DNA from: Oasisia sp. SBJ-2009
Taxonomy: Eukaryota; Annelida; Polychaeta; Sabellida; Siboglinidae
Direction of reading: 5' to 3'
DNA length: 64,000 nucleotides
Assembly: GCA_964017155.1 (NCBI GenBank)
Contig: OZ024854.1
Coordinates: 48,172,423-48,236,422 of the forward strand
Numbering within the stretch: the stretch's first letter is position 1; each line of letters opens with the position of its first letter. Both the position numbers and the translations under genes were made by a program. The notes beneath the pieces were generated by a model, which did not search any database, was not told the origin of the DNA, and was given only the letters and a program-made list of their open reading frames with translations. Shown here in pieces: positions 55,191-64,000 of this stretch.

Positions 55191-56008
55191 TCGACGAGCC
55201 GATTGGTTAGTGTACAAATTCAAGCAAGTGCCACATCTGACAAAGATAGGAAATCGACATGTGAATCGTCAAGCGATTGGATTCCAACTGACTGGACTAT
55301 TAGGACTGTAATCGAGTTGTGAGAGTGACAGAATGAGATAGAAAGTATAGTTTTGTACATAGAAAGAAGTTAGTGAGCGCTTGTATCATGACAAGTTAGG
55401 TCATGAGTCGCTCTTCTGAACCATCTACATGACGAACTGGACAACTAACTTCCAAGGAGGATGTAATATTGATAAATCTATTTGTCCACAATACCTGTGA
55501 TTCACACCAAATTATACCTAAGTGATAGGTCATTTTGTACATGTTCGAATTTTCTTTTCAACCATTTTAATTACGAGTCTCCCACATTTTCTGCATAAGT
55601 CTTGCTAAAATTGAAAAATTAACTCTTCGCTGTAGTTCGATGTGGATAGTCGAAATATGACTGTTGAAACGAGATAGAAGCGAGATGTTTATTTTATATA
55701 AGGCTATCGTTGCCTCAACTTGCCAAGATAGGGCGTGGGGTGATTGTGATAGTTAGTGCCATATATGTGTCAGTGCTGTCCAGGATTTGTGCCTGCATTT
55801 AGAAAGTATGTCTTGGAGATGCCCCCCAAACGTCTGACAACTTCCACTGTTCCTGTTCGCGCCCTGACCCTCTTGCCGTGGTACGCTGCAGATAATTTAT
55901 TGCCTCCTGTACAGTGTTAGTTCCTCAACTTGTCGCCAGGACGCGCTACGTGTAATATTATCGGGTGCGTGGAGGGTGATGTGTAATATTTGTTATACAG
56001 CCAGTGTT

Positions 56009-56014
56009 AATAAA
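56009..56014 (+). terminator. Proximal poly(A) signal AATAAA for ANOS1
   Basis: This is a canonical AATAAA about 0.82 kb past the stop, followed within 30-50 nt by a TG-rich stretch (gtgtgtacatattatgc). It is a plausible cleavage and polyadenylation site. Confidence 0.5.
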
Positions 56015-56138
56015 TGTGTGTACATATTATGCAAACTGTGTTGATAAATCATGTGAAACGAGTATTAAAATGTGTTGTATGATCCGAATGGTTTTGTGTT
56101 CTTAGTCAATATTGACTGAGTGTTTACCACCTGACATC

Positions 56139-56144
56139 AATAAA
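56139..56144 (+). terminator. Distal poly(A) signal AATAAA for ANOS1
   Basis: A second AATAAA (context catcAATAAAagc), 130 bp after the first. Either or both may be used. It lies about 100 bp before the candidate signal of the convergent gene on the other strand. Confidence 0.5.
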
Positions 56145-56239
56145 AGCATCCAATCATATAACAGTGCAGATCCAGCGATTTCTATTGGTTAACAGATGCA
56201 CACAAAATCAATAATTTCAAATACATAAAATGCAGCAAT

Positions 56240-56245
56240 TTTATT
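56240..56245 (-). terminator. Candidate poly(A) signal for the minus-strand NT5DC gene
   Basis: AATAAA on the minus strand (plus: TTTATT) about 1.4 kb past the stop. It implies a long, repeat-bearing 3' UTR. A closer non-canonical signal cannot be excluded. Confidence 0.3.
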
Positions 56246-57631
56246 AAACTAAGACTAAGAGGATTAGAGTTTGTATAATCTATGCTCCAATATTATTAAC
56301 TTTGTAATTTCATAAAACATGAATTTGAGACTCACGCAACATCAACGGAACAAGTTTACATTTCAATAATAGCTTAACAGGATCTGTAGAATGTCATATA
56401 ATGGCATCATCGGATTACCCTGTTTTATATTACATTACATCAATTACATGCTTTGTTTATCTTCCCTCTAGAACAGATATACATAACACAACTATACTCT
56501 TCATTTCGTCTTGACTGTGTTGTCATACAATTCAACTACCACACACAACAGACGTCCTGCATCACTGGTAACTGAACAAATACTACACACTGGCAACAGT
56601 AACTGTAAATCAATACTTCAGTTGGGTTATATTGAAAGACGGAATAGAAACATTTGAGTATCACCATCAGGTAAATTGTTACATATTTATGTTTGTAACA
56701 AAACTATCAGCAACTCAGCTGGCGATCATTATACATCTATCAATGGAAAACCTGAATGTCCATTGCAACACTTACACATAAGTGAACATAGTTACATTCA
56801 CATCATACCTAAGTGAGCATGTAATAAATATCCACATTGTAATGGTTACATGTAATTGAATGTAATTACATTCACATAATACCTAAGTGAACACGTAATA
56901 AATATCCACATTGTAACGGACACATGTAATTGAACATAATTACATTCACACTCCAACAAGTAATTCTAAAAGAATATAATAATTTTAGAAGAACACCTAA
57001 GTGGACACAATTATATTTACCCAATAACAAACAAGTAATCAGTAACATTCACACTGCAACACAATTACGTTCATACCGTAACAGCCCAAAGTGCATACAC
57101 ATACCTACAATTAATCATAAGTGAAACACAATTGCATTCATATGATAACAATTACGCACGTGAACATTGACCCTAACAATCATGCCCACGTGAAACTGTA
57201 CCACAACCATGAAACCTCAAACACAAAATTAATGCTGCAACAAACACAAAACTAATGTAACAAACAAAACTGATACTGTAACAACCACAAACATTGAACT
57301 GATGTTGTAACACCCACAAACACTGAACTGATGCTGTAACAACCACAAACACTGAACTAGTCCTGTAATAAACACAAGCACTGAACGAGTACTGTAACAA
57401 GCACTGAACTAGGACTGTAACAACCACCAACCCTGAACTAGTACTGTAACAAACACTGAACTAGTACTGTAACAAACACTGAACGAGTACTGTAACAAGC
57501 ACTGAACTAGCACTGTAACAACCACAAACACTGAACTAGTACTGTGACAAACACTGAACTAGTACTGTGACAGGCCCCGACAGTTGTAACCATCAGACTG
57601 ATTGTCCACTCGCGGGCTGTGCACTGCGTTG
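56240..57631 (-). other. NT5DC 3' flank or untranslated region with repeats
   Basis: 56790-56950 is a roughly 93-bp tandem pair (ACATTCACATCATACCTAAG, TAATAAATATCCACATTGTAA). 57230-57570 is a minisatellite of ACTGTAACAACCACAAACAC plus TGAACTAGT in full (about 29 bp) and short (about 21-23 bp) units, roughly 13 copies, ending some 65 bp beyond the stop codon. Confidence 0.6.
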
Positions 57632-57830
57632 TCACGTGTCGTGGAGCTCGTGTGGCAGTGCAGTGCGTCGTGGGTAGAAGGTGTGGTCGAGGGAGTAGTT
57701 GAGCAGGCTGGTGACAGACGACATGTACACGTCCGCGAATCGGTTGAGTCTGCGAGAGAAGTAGGTTGGGTTGTGGTAGGTGCGGAACAGACTCCCAAAC
57801 TGAGGGTTGAAGATGTTCTTCGTGATCACC
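57632..57830 (-). CDS. NT5DC2/NT5DC3: NT5DC last exon: [18 protein letters not shown] ... HTFYPRRT
   Basis: The acceptor is gtcgttgcAG; the first base completes Arg, then [56 protein letters not shown] and a short end, ALPHELHDT, with TGA at 57634-57632. The C-terminus is shorter than in human NT5DC2, which continues about 25 residues past the equivalent HE. This is the strongest single family match in the window. Confidence 0.97.
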
Positions 57831-60648
57831 CTGCAACGACAACCACGACACGAACCATCACTCCACGCCCACACTGTCCACTGCACACACTGTGTTAGGT
57901 GTCAAAATATGAGATAAGGAATATAGTCACACATATCCTCACAGGTCATGACTGTTTGTCATACAAAAACTAGGGTTGGTAGATCCCGTACGCAAAGAGT
58001 GGAAGTTAGCAGAGTCAAAGTAAGAGTTGGCTGTGTCAATCATGAGAACAGTGTGAGTACTCGCCCTAATTAGAAGACAAATAAACGACTGGTGGGAGCC
58101 CCAATGTAACTGGTGGGAGCCCCAATGTAACTGGTGGGAGCCCCAATGTAACTGGTGGGAGCCCCAATGTAACTGGTGGGTGCCCCAATGTAACTGGTGG
58201 GTGCCCCAATGTAACTGGTGGGTGCCCCAATGTAACTGGTGGGTGCCCCAATGTAACTGGTGGGAGCCCCAATGTAACTGGTGGGAGCCCCAATGTAACT
58301 GGTGGGGCCCCAATGTAACTGGTGGGTGCCCCAATGTAACTGGTGGGTGCCCCAATGTAACTGGTGGGTGCCCCAATGTAACTGGTGGGAGTCCCAATGT
58401 AATGACCTGTTTCCATCCTAAACACTGCCTGTAACACGAGCCACACTTCACTGGAACATGTTTTATTATGATTATCTGACCGGCAGTCAACCACTGATCT
58501 AGTGGATACAATGGCTATAGATAGGACATATGCCAAGAATACTGCCAACACGCATCACAAAACAATCATTTCCCTGGAACCCCAGGGGAAGAGGGAAAGG
58601 TCAAAGCTATGAACCACCTGACAGGGGTACACAGACATGGATGGGTTTGTAAGGAAGGAGACTTGTAGAAAGGACAGCCAGAAAGAGGAAACAGAAAATC
58701 TTGGTCTATGGCTTAGGCAGGCATTGCTATCAGCAAGGTTCACAGGTAATTGGGACCCTACCTATGACTTGGGGATTTATCAGCAAGGTAATGGTATTAC
58801 TGAAAAACTTTACTGACAATGAATATAATGATCTAAGTGATCATCACATTTCAACCTGAAATTTGTTTGTAAATGATGATAATATTGAAAATTCAGTATC
58901 TTTTGCTTTGTATTAACTTAACATGAAAAAACCTCATAACATTATCATTACAATCAGCAATGCTGTTGTCATGGTTACCTGAGTTCTTGTCTTTCTTTCA
59001 TCCACTCTTTGATCACTTCCTGTGACTCGGCCCTTTCCTGATCCTAAACACAACAGAACCCACTTCTAAACAGGCTGCTGCGCCCAGAACCTGTGTGCTG
59101 CGTGGGATGATCCACTGGCATCGTAGTCCCAGTGGCAACAAATTGCAGCAAGAAATGAGTTGTCATGTTTATCATTCATGTTGTGTATAATATATACACA
59201 ACATACATAGATATCTTACTTTTTTATTTATTGTTTTTGTTATTATTTTATTATAAAATATTAACCATGACATACATTTTTTGAACTTTTTCTTTTAAAC
59301 GATTATAAGATTCCATGTACGTTTTATTGTAATGTGTGTATGCTGGCCCCGGAGATATGGCACTCTACAAATGCTTGTAATAATAATAATTATTCATGTT
59401 CTGCCTTACATAACCTTCCTCCCTCACCCAGGATGTACATGTCCCAGTCCCACCAGGTCCTCCACTCACCCCACCCTATCATATCACCCTCCCCCCTCTC
59501 ACCTGCATGGCCTCAATGAGACCCTCCCCCTCTCACCTGCATGGCCTCAATGAGACCCTCCCCCTCTCACCTGCATGGCCTCAATGAGACCCTCCCCCCT
59601 CTCACCTGCATGGCCTCAATGAGACCCTCCCCCTCTCACCTGCATGGCCTCAATGAGACCCTCCCCCCTCTCACCTGCATGGCCTCAATGAGACCCTCCC
59701 CCCTCTCATCTGCATGGCTTCAATGAGATCCTCCCCCTCTCACCTGCATGGCCTCAATGAGATCCTCCCCCCTCTCACCTGCATGGCCTCAATGAGATCC
59801 TCCCCCCTCTCACCTGCATGGCCTCAATGAGATCCTCCCCCCTCTCACCTGCATGGCCTCAATGAGATCCTCCCCCTCTCACCTGCATGGCCTCAATGAG
59901 ATCCTCCCCCTCTCACCTGCATGGCCTCAATGAGATCCTCCCCCCTCTCACCTGCATGGCCTCAATGAGATCCTCCCCCCTCTCACCTGCATGGCCTCAA
60001 TGAGACCCTCCCCCCTCTCACCTGCATAGCTTCAATGAGACCCTCCCCCCTCTCACCTGCATGGCTTCAATGAGATCCTCCCCCTCTCACCTGCATGGCC
60101 TCAATGAGACCCTCCCCCCTCTCACATGCATGGTCTCAATGAGAACCTCCCCCTTCTCACCTGCATGGTCTCAATGAGACCCTCGAGTGCACTCAGCCAC
60201 CGCACCGACTCCTTGTACACCTTCGAGTTGATGGTCATCACCTCATCCTGCAACACACTCTACACTGAGGACACCCGAACTCAACAACATGACCCCACCT
60301 CCACACTGAGGACACCCGAACTCAACAACATGACCCCACCTCCAGACTGAGGACACCTGACCTCAACAACACGACCACCTCCAGACTGAGGACACCTGAA
60401 CTCAACAACACGACCACCTCCAGACTGAGGACACCTGAACTCAACAACATGACCACCTACAGACTGACAACAGCTGTCAGGAAACAGTGGCTTGCTGGAT
60501 CCACCAACCACCAACAAGTCATGTGACATTATGTATGGATACAGTAAGAGAGAGAATCCACATCTTTATCAAGAATGCAAGAGTTCTTCAACAATCTTTT
60601 GGTCATGTCTTAAATATACATGTACATGTTTATTTTTCAACACCACAA

Positions 60649-60729
<81 letters not shown>

Positions 60730-61407
60730 CATATATCACAATAATATGCACACTATGCCATTTTCCTGGGTTGCTAAGTTACACAAAATACTACAGAAGA
60801 CAAACGTCCTTTTGTTATTTGCCACTAACCTGAGAAATTAAGAAAACTAGTGCATGTTATTGTTTAAGTTACATATGCAGAGGCACAACAACGTGTATGT
60901 ATACTTAACAAATACTCACAGCTAACTCAGGAATGATGGCTCCTGTTCTCCAGCCATGTTTAAGGGTAGCATCCTGTAAACACCAATTGTGAACATTACA
61001 TACATGAGTTCGAATGCAAGAATGAATGCACATTGTTTCCATTGGCCACAACATAAAACAAAACATTCTAGGTGGCTTAAAGTGATTTTGTAACAAAGAA
61101 ACATATGTGTGACTAGAAATAGATTTCATACAACAATATTTTGTCAGTACATTTACAAAATGTCTGCATATTATCATAAACTAAAGACAACATACGGCAA
61201 GGTCTGCATAGACGTGGTCTCCGAAGTACAGAACTCTCGCACCCTGCCAGTTAGTCAACTTATTCAACTCAAGGAAGTTCCCCTACAACATAAACGAGAG
61301 ATTCACTGATTAACTGTTGTTTTTACGAATCAGGTCAAAGGTGGAAGTATATTGACTCACTCATTTACACACTGGTGAACTGGTCACAACTCAATTTATG
61401 TCTCATT

Positions 61408-61449
<42 letters not shown>

Positions 61450-63286
61450 AGGGAGAGGGAAAGAGAGAGGAAGAGAGGGAGATAGGAAGACAGGGAGAGA
61501 GGGAGAGAGGGAGAGAGAGAGGGGGGGAGTCCGGGAGAGCAAGAGAGACAGAGATAGAGGGAGAGACAGAGAGTGAGAGACAGAGGAGAGAGACAGAAAG
61601 AGAGAGAGAGAGTGAGAGACAGAGGAGAGAGACAGAAAGAGAGAGAGAGAGAGAGTGAGAGACAGAGTAGAGAGACAGAAAGAGAGAGAGAGAGTGACAG
61701 AGAGAGGAGACAGAGACAGAGAGATGAGAGAGCCAGGCTGTATACAGTCTGAAACTGTAAACAACTATCATTGTGTTTTATAAAATACACTGGCAGTTGC
61801 TAAAATGGTCCACAGAAGTGAATCAATATAGAGAGATGTGAGTAGACCTCAGTGCCCAGGATGAGATGCATTTTCACGGCCCCAAAGTTAGTGTACTAGT
61901 ATATACTTCTGACTGCGCTCAGTGAAAGTGTCAATAGTCTTATGTCATAATTTATAGACACAAGCCCAGTTTTAACATTTTAAAAGTAACCAAACTGCTG
62001 GCTAAACAACAGGTGGAAGCCACTGGAACGTCATGAATTCGAAAGAGGCAAATGTGAAGTAGATTTGTTTTGACCACATACTGAAATGCCCCCACTGACC
62101 TCCTGATAGAAACGTCCTTTCTGGAGACTCTCCACTTTCGTCCAAGACTTTGCGCCACAGCGATGGTCAAAACTTCTGAAGGGGCTGTAATGAGCACCAA
62201 GATAACTGAGTGTTTCAGAGTCCATACCAGGTTTGGTTAATTCTACAATTACTGTTCTAATTTTTGCACAAAATTACATGTTTGTATTAAGGTAAAATAT
62301 GATTAAGACTGCTGTTGCATATGTATACTACACCAAACAGTTCGAATAAGATGGGGCCTGAGTATGTAATGCCAGTTTATCGCATGAAATGAAGTCAAAC
62401 AGGGAACAATCTTGTCTCTATTTTTGCTACATATACATGGGTGGATTACTTGAACCTAGGGCATCACATCCATTGGTAATAAGGACAGTTTAGTTGCAGA
62501 TGCCACTGCCAAATTCTGGAGAAAACATAATGAATAAATGAATGAATGAATGAAAGTTTATTTAACAACAGCAACACAGGAATATACAACATAGTATGAA
62601 AAATAATACAATACATAATGCTAACGACAATACAATATAAGTGCTGTTGTTAAAAGGACATAGCAGCAGTCGTATGACTTGTAAGGCGCTATGACCTTTT
62701 CAACGAAACTACGTAATAGTTATGGTAAAAGTTATAAGATTGAATACAAACCAACAATATTTTTTTCCATTGTGTTAATTGTTCATAAATACGAAGAAAG
62801 TAACGTCGACTTTAAACTTTTCTTAAATTGTTGTAAACTTGGCAACTTGTTATATTACTTGCAAGACCGTTCCATACATGTATACCTCTGACAGTAATTG
62901 ACAGTAGTCTATGGCTGGTGTTCGCTTTTTTAACATAAAATAGTTTAGATTGTCTGGTATCATGCTTGTGTACGGCTGCAGTTGGTTCAATAATGTGTTC
63001 ATGGCTGATTTCGGTAGTAATATGGCGAATATAAAGTGCAAGTTATTCAAACACTATTGCTGCTTGTACTATAGATTTGTGAGAGCACAAATGAAAGAGT
63101 GACTGCACATTTTAAATTTCAGACCACAAAATCTGAAGATGATGGCATAGACGTCCGAAGAATGCAAGAAATCTGTCATCTTACCGGGAATACTGGTAGA
63201 AGAACTTTGGCTTCCTGGCATTTGTGATGATCACATCAAACATGTTGTACCACTGTGGACCCACAAGGTAATTCATGCCTCGGTTC
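57632..63286 (-). CDS. NT5DC2/NT5DC3: NT5DC2/NT5DC3-type 5'-nucleotidase domain protein, C-terminal 7 exons
   Basis: This is a member of the HAD-superfamily cytosolic-IMP/GMP-nucleotidase-like group (5'-nucleotidase domain-containing 2 and 3); the enzymatic activity of these proteins is not well established. Exons on the minus strand are 63286-63185, 62184-62100, 61282-61196, 60973-60920, 60247-60161, 59043-58979 and 57830-57632. They join in frame to 225 residues and a TGA stop. Visible blocks are [25 protein letters not shown], the HAD motif IV-like [35 protein letters not shown] and the family C-terminus [18 protein letters not shown] with HTFYPRRT. The nucleophile DxDxT motif and motif II lie in exons right of the window. 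RFADVYMSS and the HEL end recall NT5DC3 slightly more than NT5DC2; an invertebrate single-copy gene could be co-orthologous to both. Confidence 0.93.
57831..58978. other. Last NT5DC intron
   Basis: Contains the 21-bp minisatellite (58087-58403). Elsewhere single-copy, with no coding. Confidence 0.5.
58087..58403 (+). repeat. 21-bp minisatellite ACTGGTGGGAGCCCCAATGTA x ~15
   Basis: Units differ mainly by GGGAG or GGGTG; the variants cluster (GGGAG, then GGGTG, GGGAG, GGGTG blocks). One unit is a base short (GTGGGGCC). A multiple of three, so long repeat ORFs are artefacts. Confidence 0.96.
58979..59043 (-). CDS. NT5DC2/NT5DC3: NT5DC exon: [13 protein letters not shown]
   Basis: The acceptor is ttgtgtttAG and the donor is GTAACC (weak at positions +3 to +6); 65 nt, phase 0 in and phase 2 out. 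It reads [20 protein letters not shown] followed by L and a split Arg. The family form is [19 protein letters not shown]. Confidence 0.95.
59320..59398 (+). mobile_element. SINE 3' tail fragment
   Basis: GATATGGCACTCTACAAATG then CTTG and (TAA)n is the typical end of a tRNA-type SINE. Only the tail is recognisable. Confidence 0.4.
59485..60160 (-). repeat. ~34-bp minisatellite made of exon end plus splice donor
   Basis: On the minus strand each unit reads GAGGGTCTCATTGAGGCCAT, GCAGGTGAGAG and then a G-run. The end of exon 60247-60161 and its donor read GAGGGTCTCATTGAGACCAT, GCAGGTGAGAAG. About 19 units stand in the intron directly after the true donor. All but two keep CAG|GTGAG (one has CAGATGAGA near 59706, one CATGTGAG near 60121). 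Unit length varies by one or two bases in the C-run (33-35). Confidence 0.95.
60161..60247 (-). CDS. NT5DC2/NT5DC3: NT5DC exon: [16 protein letters not shown], source of a minisatellite
   Basis: The acceptor is gtgtgttgcAG and the donor is GTGAGA; 87 nt, phase 0 both sides. It reads [20 protein letters not shown] and then LEGLIETMQ. The family form is EIRIINTEQY...SLTWQQALTGLLERMQ. The last ~22 nt of this exon and the donor are repeated about 19 times in the adjoining intron (59485-60160). The donor used here was chosen because GLIETMQ joins in phase to DQERAESQE and the upstream coding sequence is contiguous only at this copy. Confidence 0.93.
60258..60468. repeat. ~40-bp tandem repeat, 5 units
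   Basis: The unit is ACTGAGGACACCYGAACTCA plus ACAACATGACCCCACCTCC. On the minus strand it lies directly before the acceptor of exon 60247-60161, so both flanks of that exon are tandem-repetitive. Confidence 0.9.
60651..60724. repeat. (AT)n microsatellite
   Basis: Pure alternating AT over about 74 bp in the NT5DC intron. Confidence 0.95.
60920..60973 (-). CDS. NT5DC2/NT5DC3: NT5DC exon: [12 protein letters not shown] (54-nt micro-exon)
   Basis: The acceptor is gtgtttacAG and the donor is GTGAGT; 18 codons in phase 0, [18 protein letters not shown]. This is one of the best conserved blocks of the NT5DC family ([17 protein letters not shown]). It is too short for an ORF search. Confidence 0.96.
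61196..61282 (-). CDS. NT5DC2/NT5DC3: NT5DC exon: HAD motif IV (GDHVYADLA)
   Basis: The acceptor is tttatgttgtAG and the donor is GTATGT; 87 nt, phase 0 both sides. It reads [20 protein letters not shown] and then GDHVYADLA. The GDxxxxD arrangement is the metal-binding acidic motif IV of HAD phosphatases, intact here (G-D-H-V-Y-A-D). Confidence 0.96.
61283..62099. other. NT5DC intron with long (GA)n tract
   Basis: 61407-61735 is almost pure purine on plus (GAGAGAG with GGGA and GACAGA variants, and GAGAGACAGAGGAGAGAGACAG subrepeats). On the transcribed (minus) strand it is a pyrimidine tract. The rest is single-copy. Confidence 0.85.
62100..62184 (-). CDS. NT5DC2/NT5DC3: NT5DC exon: [10 protein letters not shown]...KGRFYQE block
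   Basis: The acceptor is tgctcattacAG and the donor is GTCAGT; 85 nt. The first base completes an Arg codon; it leaves in phase 0. It reads [17 protein letters not shown], then [11 protein letters not shown]. The family form is PFRKLDEKGSLQWDRITRLEKGKIYRQ. The GTCAGT donor is weaker than the others in the gene. Confidence 0.88.
62185..63184. other. NT5DC intron with a reverse-oriented retroelement
   Basis: (AATG)n at 62531-62553, followed by AAAGTTTATTTAACAACAGC, is the reverse complement of a non-LTR tail. The related sequence seems to extend to about 63060 (CAAGACCGTTCCATACATGT, GTGTTCATGGCTGATTTCGG). No intact ORF. Confidence 0.45.
63185..63286 (-). CDS. NT5DC2/NT5DC3: NT5DC exon: [18 protein letters not shown] block
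   Basis: On the minus strand the acceptor is ttgtttgtAG and the donor is GTAAGA; 102 nt, entering with one base to complete a codon and leaving with two. It reads [20 protein letters not shown], then [12 protein letters not shown]. The family form is DKGMRHMVGPDWRQLFDVVI...DKPSFF. The lysine in RKPKFF is in the position of the HAD motif III Lys. The preceding exon, expected to hold ITNSPFSFV, is not seen up to 64000. Confidence 0.93.
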
Positions 63287-64000
63287 CTACAAACAACAAC
63301 AGTTTTACATACGTGCACTGGACACAACTTGGCCGCCCTGGCAAAGTGGACAGTCCAGCAAAATTGGACAGAAAATGTCATAAGATGGACAATTTACCAT
63401 AATTTATTTACATATTTTGCACACAGTAGTGAGGATATTACTAGTTTGAATGGTAGCCCTGGATATTTTTCTGGCTCAGTTGCTCTTTAGTAATTTGTGA
63501 ACAAATTCAAGACAGTTCAACAGTAGCAAAGAGGGGTTATTCAGGTAACCTTTGGCAAGTCTTTTGAGTTGATTTATCAACCACACAATCGTCTGTTTCT
63601 ACAGAGTAAAATTGATAATATTTAAAAACTGTCTTTTTAAAAACAAATTGCTGTCTAAATACATGAAAGAGAGCACCACACTGTTTTATTTTCTACACAA
63701 ATGAAAAGGAATGTTGGAAGCCAACATCACGTTTAGAATGCTGACTCTGATTAGCTGTTACTGTACATGTTGTGACCGACATGTGCCTCCCTTAACTAAG
63801 AACCTGAATCACTCTAAGCTACTATACAATTCTGATAACACATACACCACAATTTTTACCATTCTAAATAAAAGACAACACAATCTCTTTCAAGATGCCT
63901 TAATCAGTGTTTATTTTAGTAAAACAATTATAAGTTAATTCAAAACATTACAGTGATTATACCTGCTGTTACTGACATGCACCAACCCATGTGCAAATGA
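63287..64000. other. NT5DC intron at the window edge; next exon not seen
   Basis: The preceding coding block (ITNSPFSFV type) was not found on the minus strand up to 64000. AT-rich single-copy sequence. Confidence 0.4.

Larger units (their letters stand above)
55191..56160 (+). other. ANOS1: ANOS1 3' untranslated region (inferred)
   Basis: This is single-copy sequence without repeats from the TGA stop to the poly(A) signals. No coding signal is visible. The exact cleavage site is not determinable from sequence; the two AATAAA signals give a 3' UTR of about 0.84 or 0.97 kb. Confidence 0.6.

Noticed and set aside
57939..58551. 190-codon minus-strand frame over the 21-bp repeat
   Set aside because: A product of the 21-bp period; it lies in the last NT5DC intron and has no family similarity.
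58965..58978. X-box-like GTTGTCATGGTTAC
   Set aside because: The right half breaks the consensus and the sequence overlaps the NT5DC splice donor, which explains its position.
61396..61790. Ser/Leu-rich and Arg/Glu-rich frames on the (GA)n tract
   Set aside because: Simple-sequence artefact in an intron.
63961..64000. Possible upstream NT5DC exon ending at a GTATAA donor on the minus strand
   Set aside because: The translated 13 residues do not match the expected ITNSPFSFV block in any frame, and the window ends here.

Overview
The window is an animal nuclear region. It has two multi-exon genes with canonical GT-AG introns, long repeat-filled introns, tRNA-derived SINEs, LINE relics, a solo LTR and a very heavy load of mini- and microsatellites. 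The low-GC background, the invertebrate-style SINE and LINE tails and the compact exons suggest a marine invertebrate, most likely a lophotrochozoan such as a mollusc. Other invertebrates cannot be excluded from sequence alone.

Plus strand, 13773-55190: fifteen exons of an anosmin-1 (ANOS1/KAL1) orthologue. The order is a cysteine-rich N-terminal box (2 exons), a WAP four-disulfide-core exon, four fibronectin type III domains (11 exons) and a last exon with a polar linker and a hydrophobic C-terminus. All junction phases agree, and the joined exons give 685 codons plus a TGA stop. The exon(s) with the start codon and signal peptide were not found; they lie somewhere in the first 13.7 kb or left of the window. 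Introns are long at the 5' end (12.2, 7.0, 4.3 and 6.5 kb) and short in the FnIII part.

Minus strand, 63286-57632: the last seven exons of a HAD-family 5'-nucleotidase domain-containing gene of the NT5DC2/NT5DC3 type. They encode 225 C-terminal residues; the 5' part continues right of the window. The two genes converge tail to tail, and candidate poly(A) signals on the two strands lie about 100 to 230 bp apart near 56.0-56.25 kb.

The rest is non-coding. The 5' 13.7 kb holds a 29-bp minisatellite, a SINE and some CpG-rich single-copy stretches. The intron at 13.9-26 kb holds three GC-rich ordered repeat arrays (GTGTCC, GTCC, TCTGTC/GCTGTC) within 2.2 kb. The intron at 26-33 kb has an 18-bp satellite and a perfect foldback. 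Introns at 33-54 kb hold 31-bp, 28-bp and 40-bp minisatellites, a LINE reverse transcriptase relic, pentanucleotide arrays, SINEs, a MITE-like element and a solo LTR inserted in the 40-bp array.

The most unusual structure is in the NT5DC gene. A roughly 34-bp minisatellite of about 19 units at 59.49-60.15 kb is a repeated copy of the end of the neighbouring exon together with its 5' splice site, so the intron begins with a row of decoy splice donors. Other points of note are the hydrophobic (GPI-like) tail of the anosmin, three RFX X-box-like sites, and a nested inverted and direct duplication around the WAP exon. No CRISPR, operon or other prokaryotic system is present.
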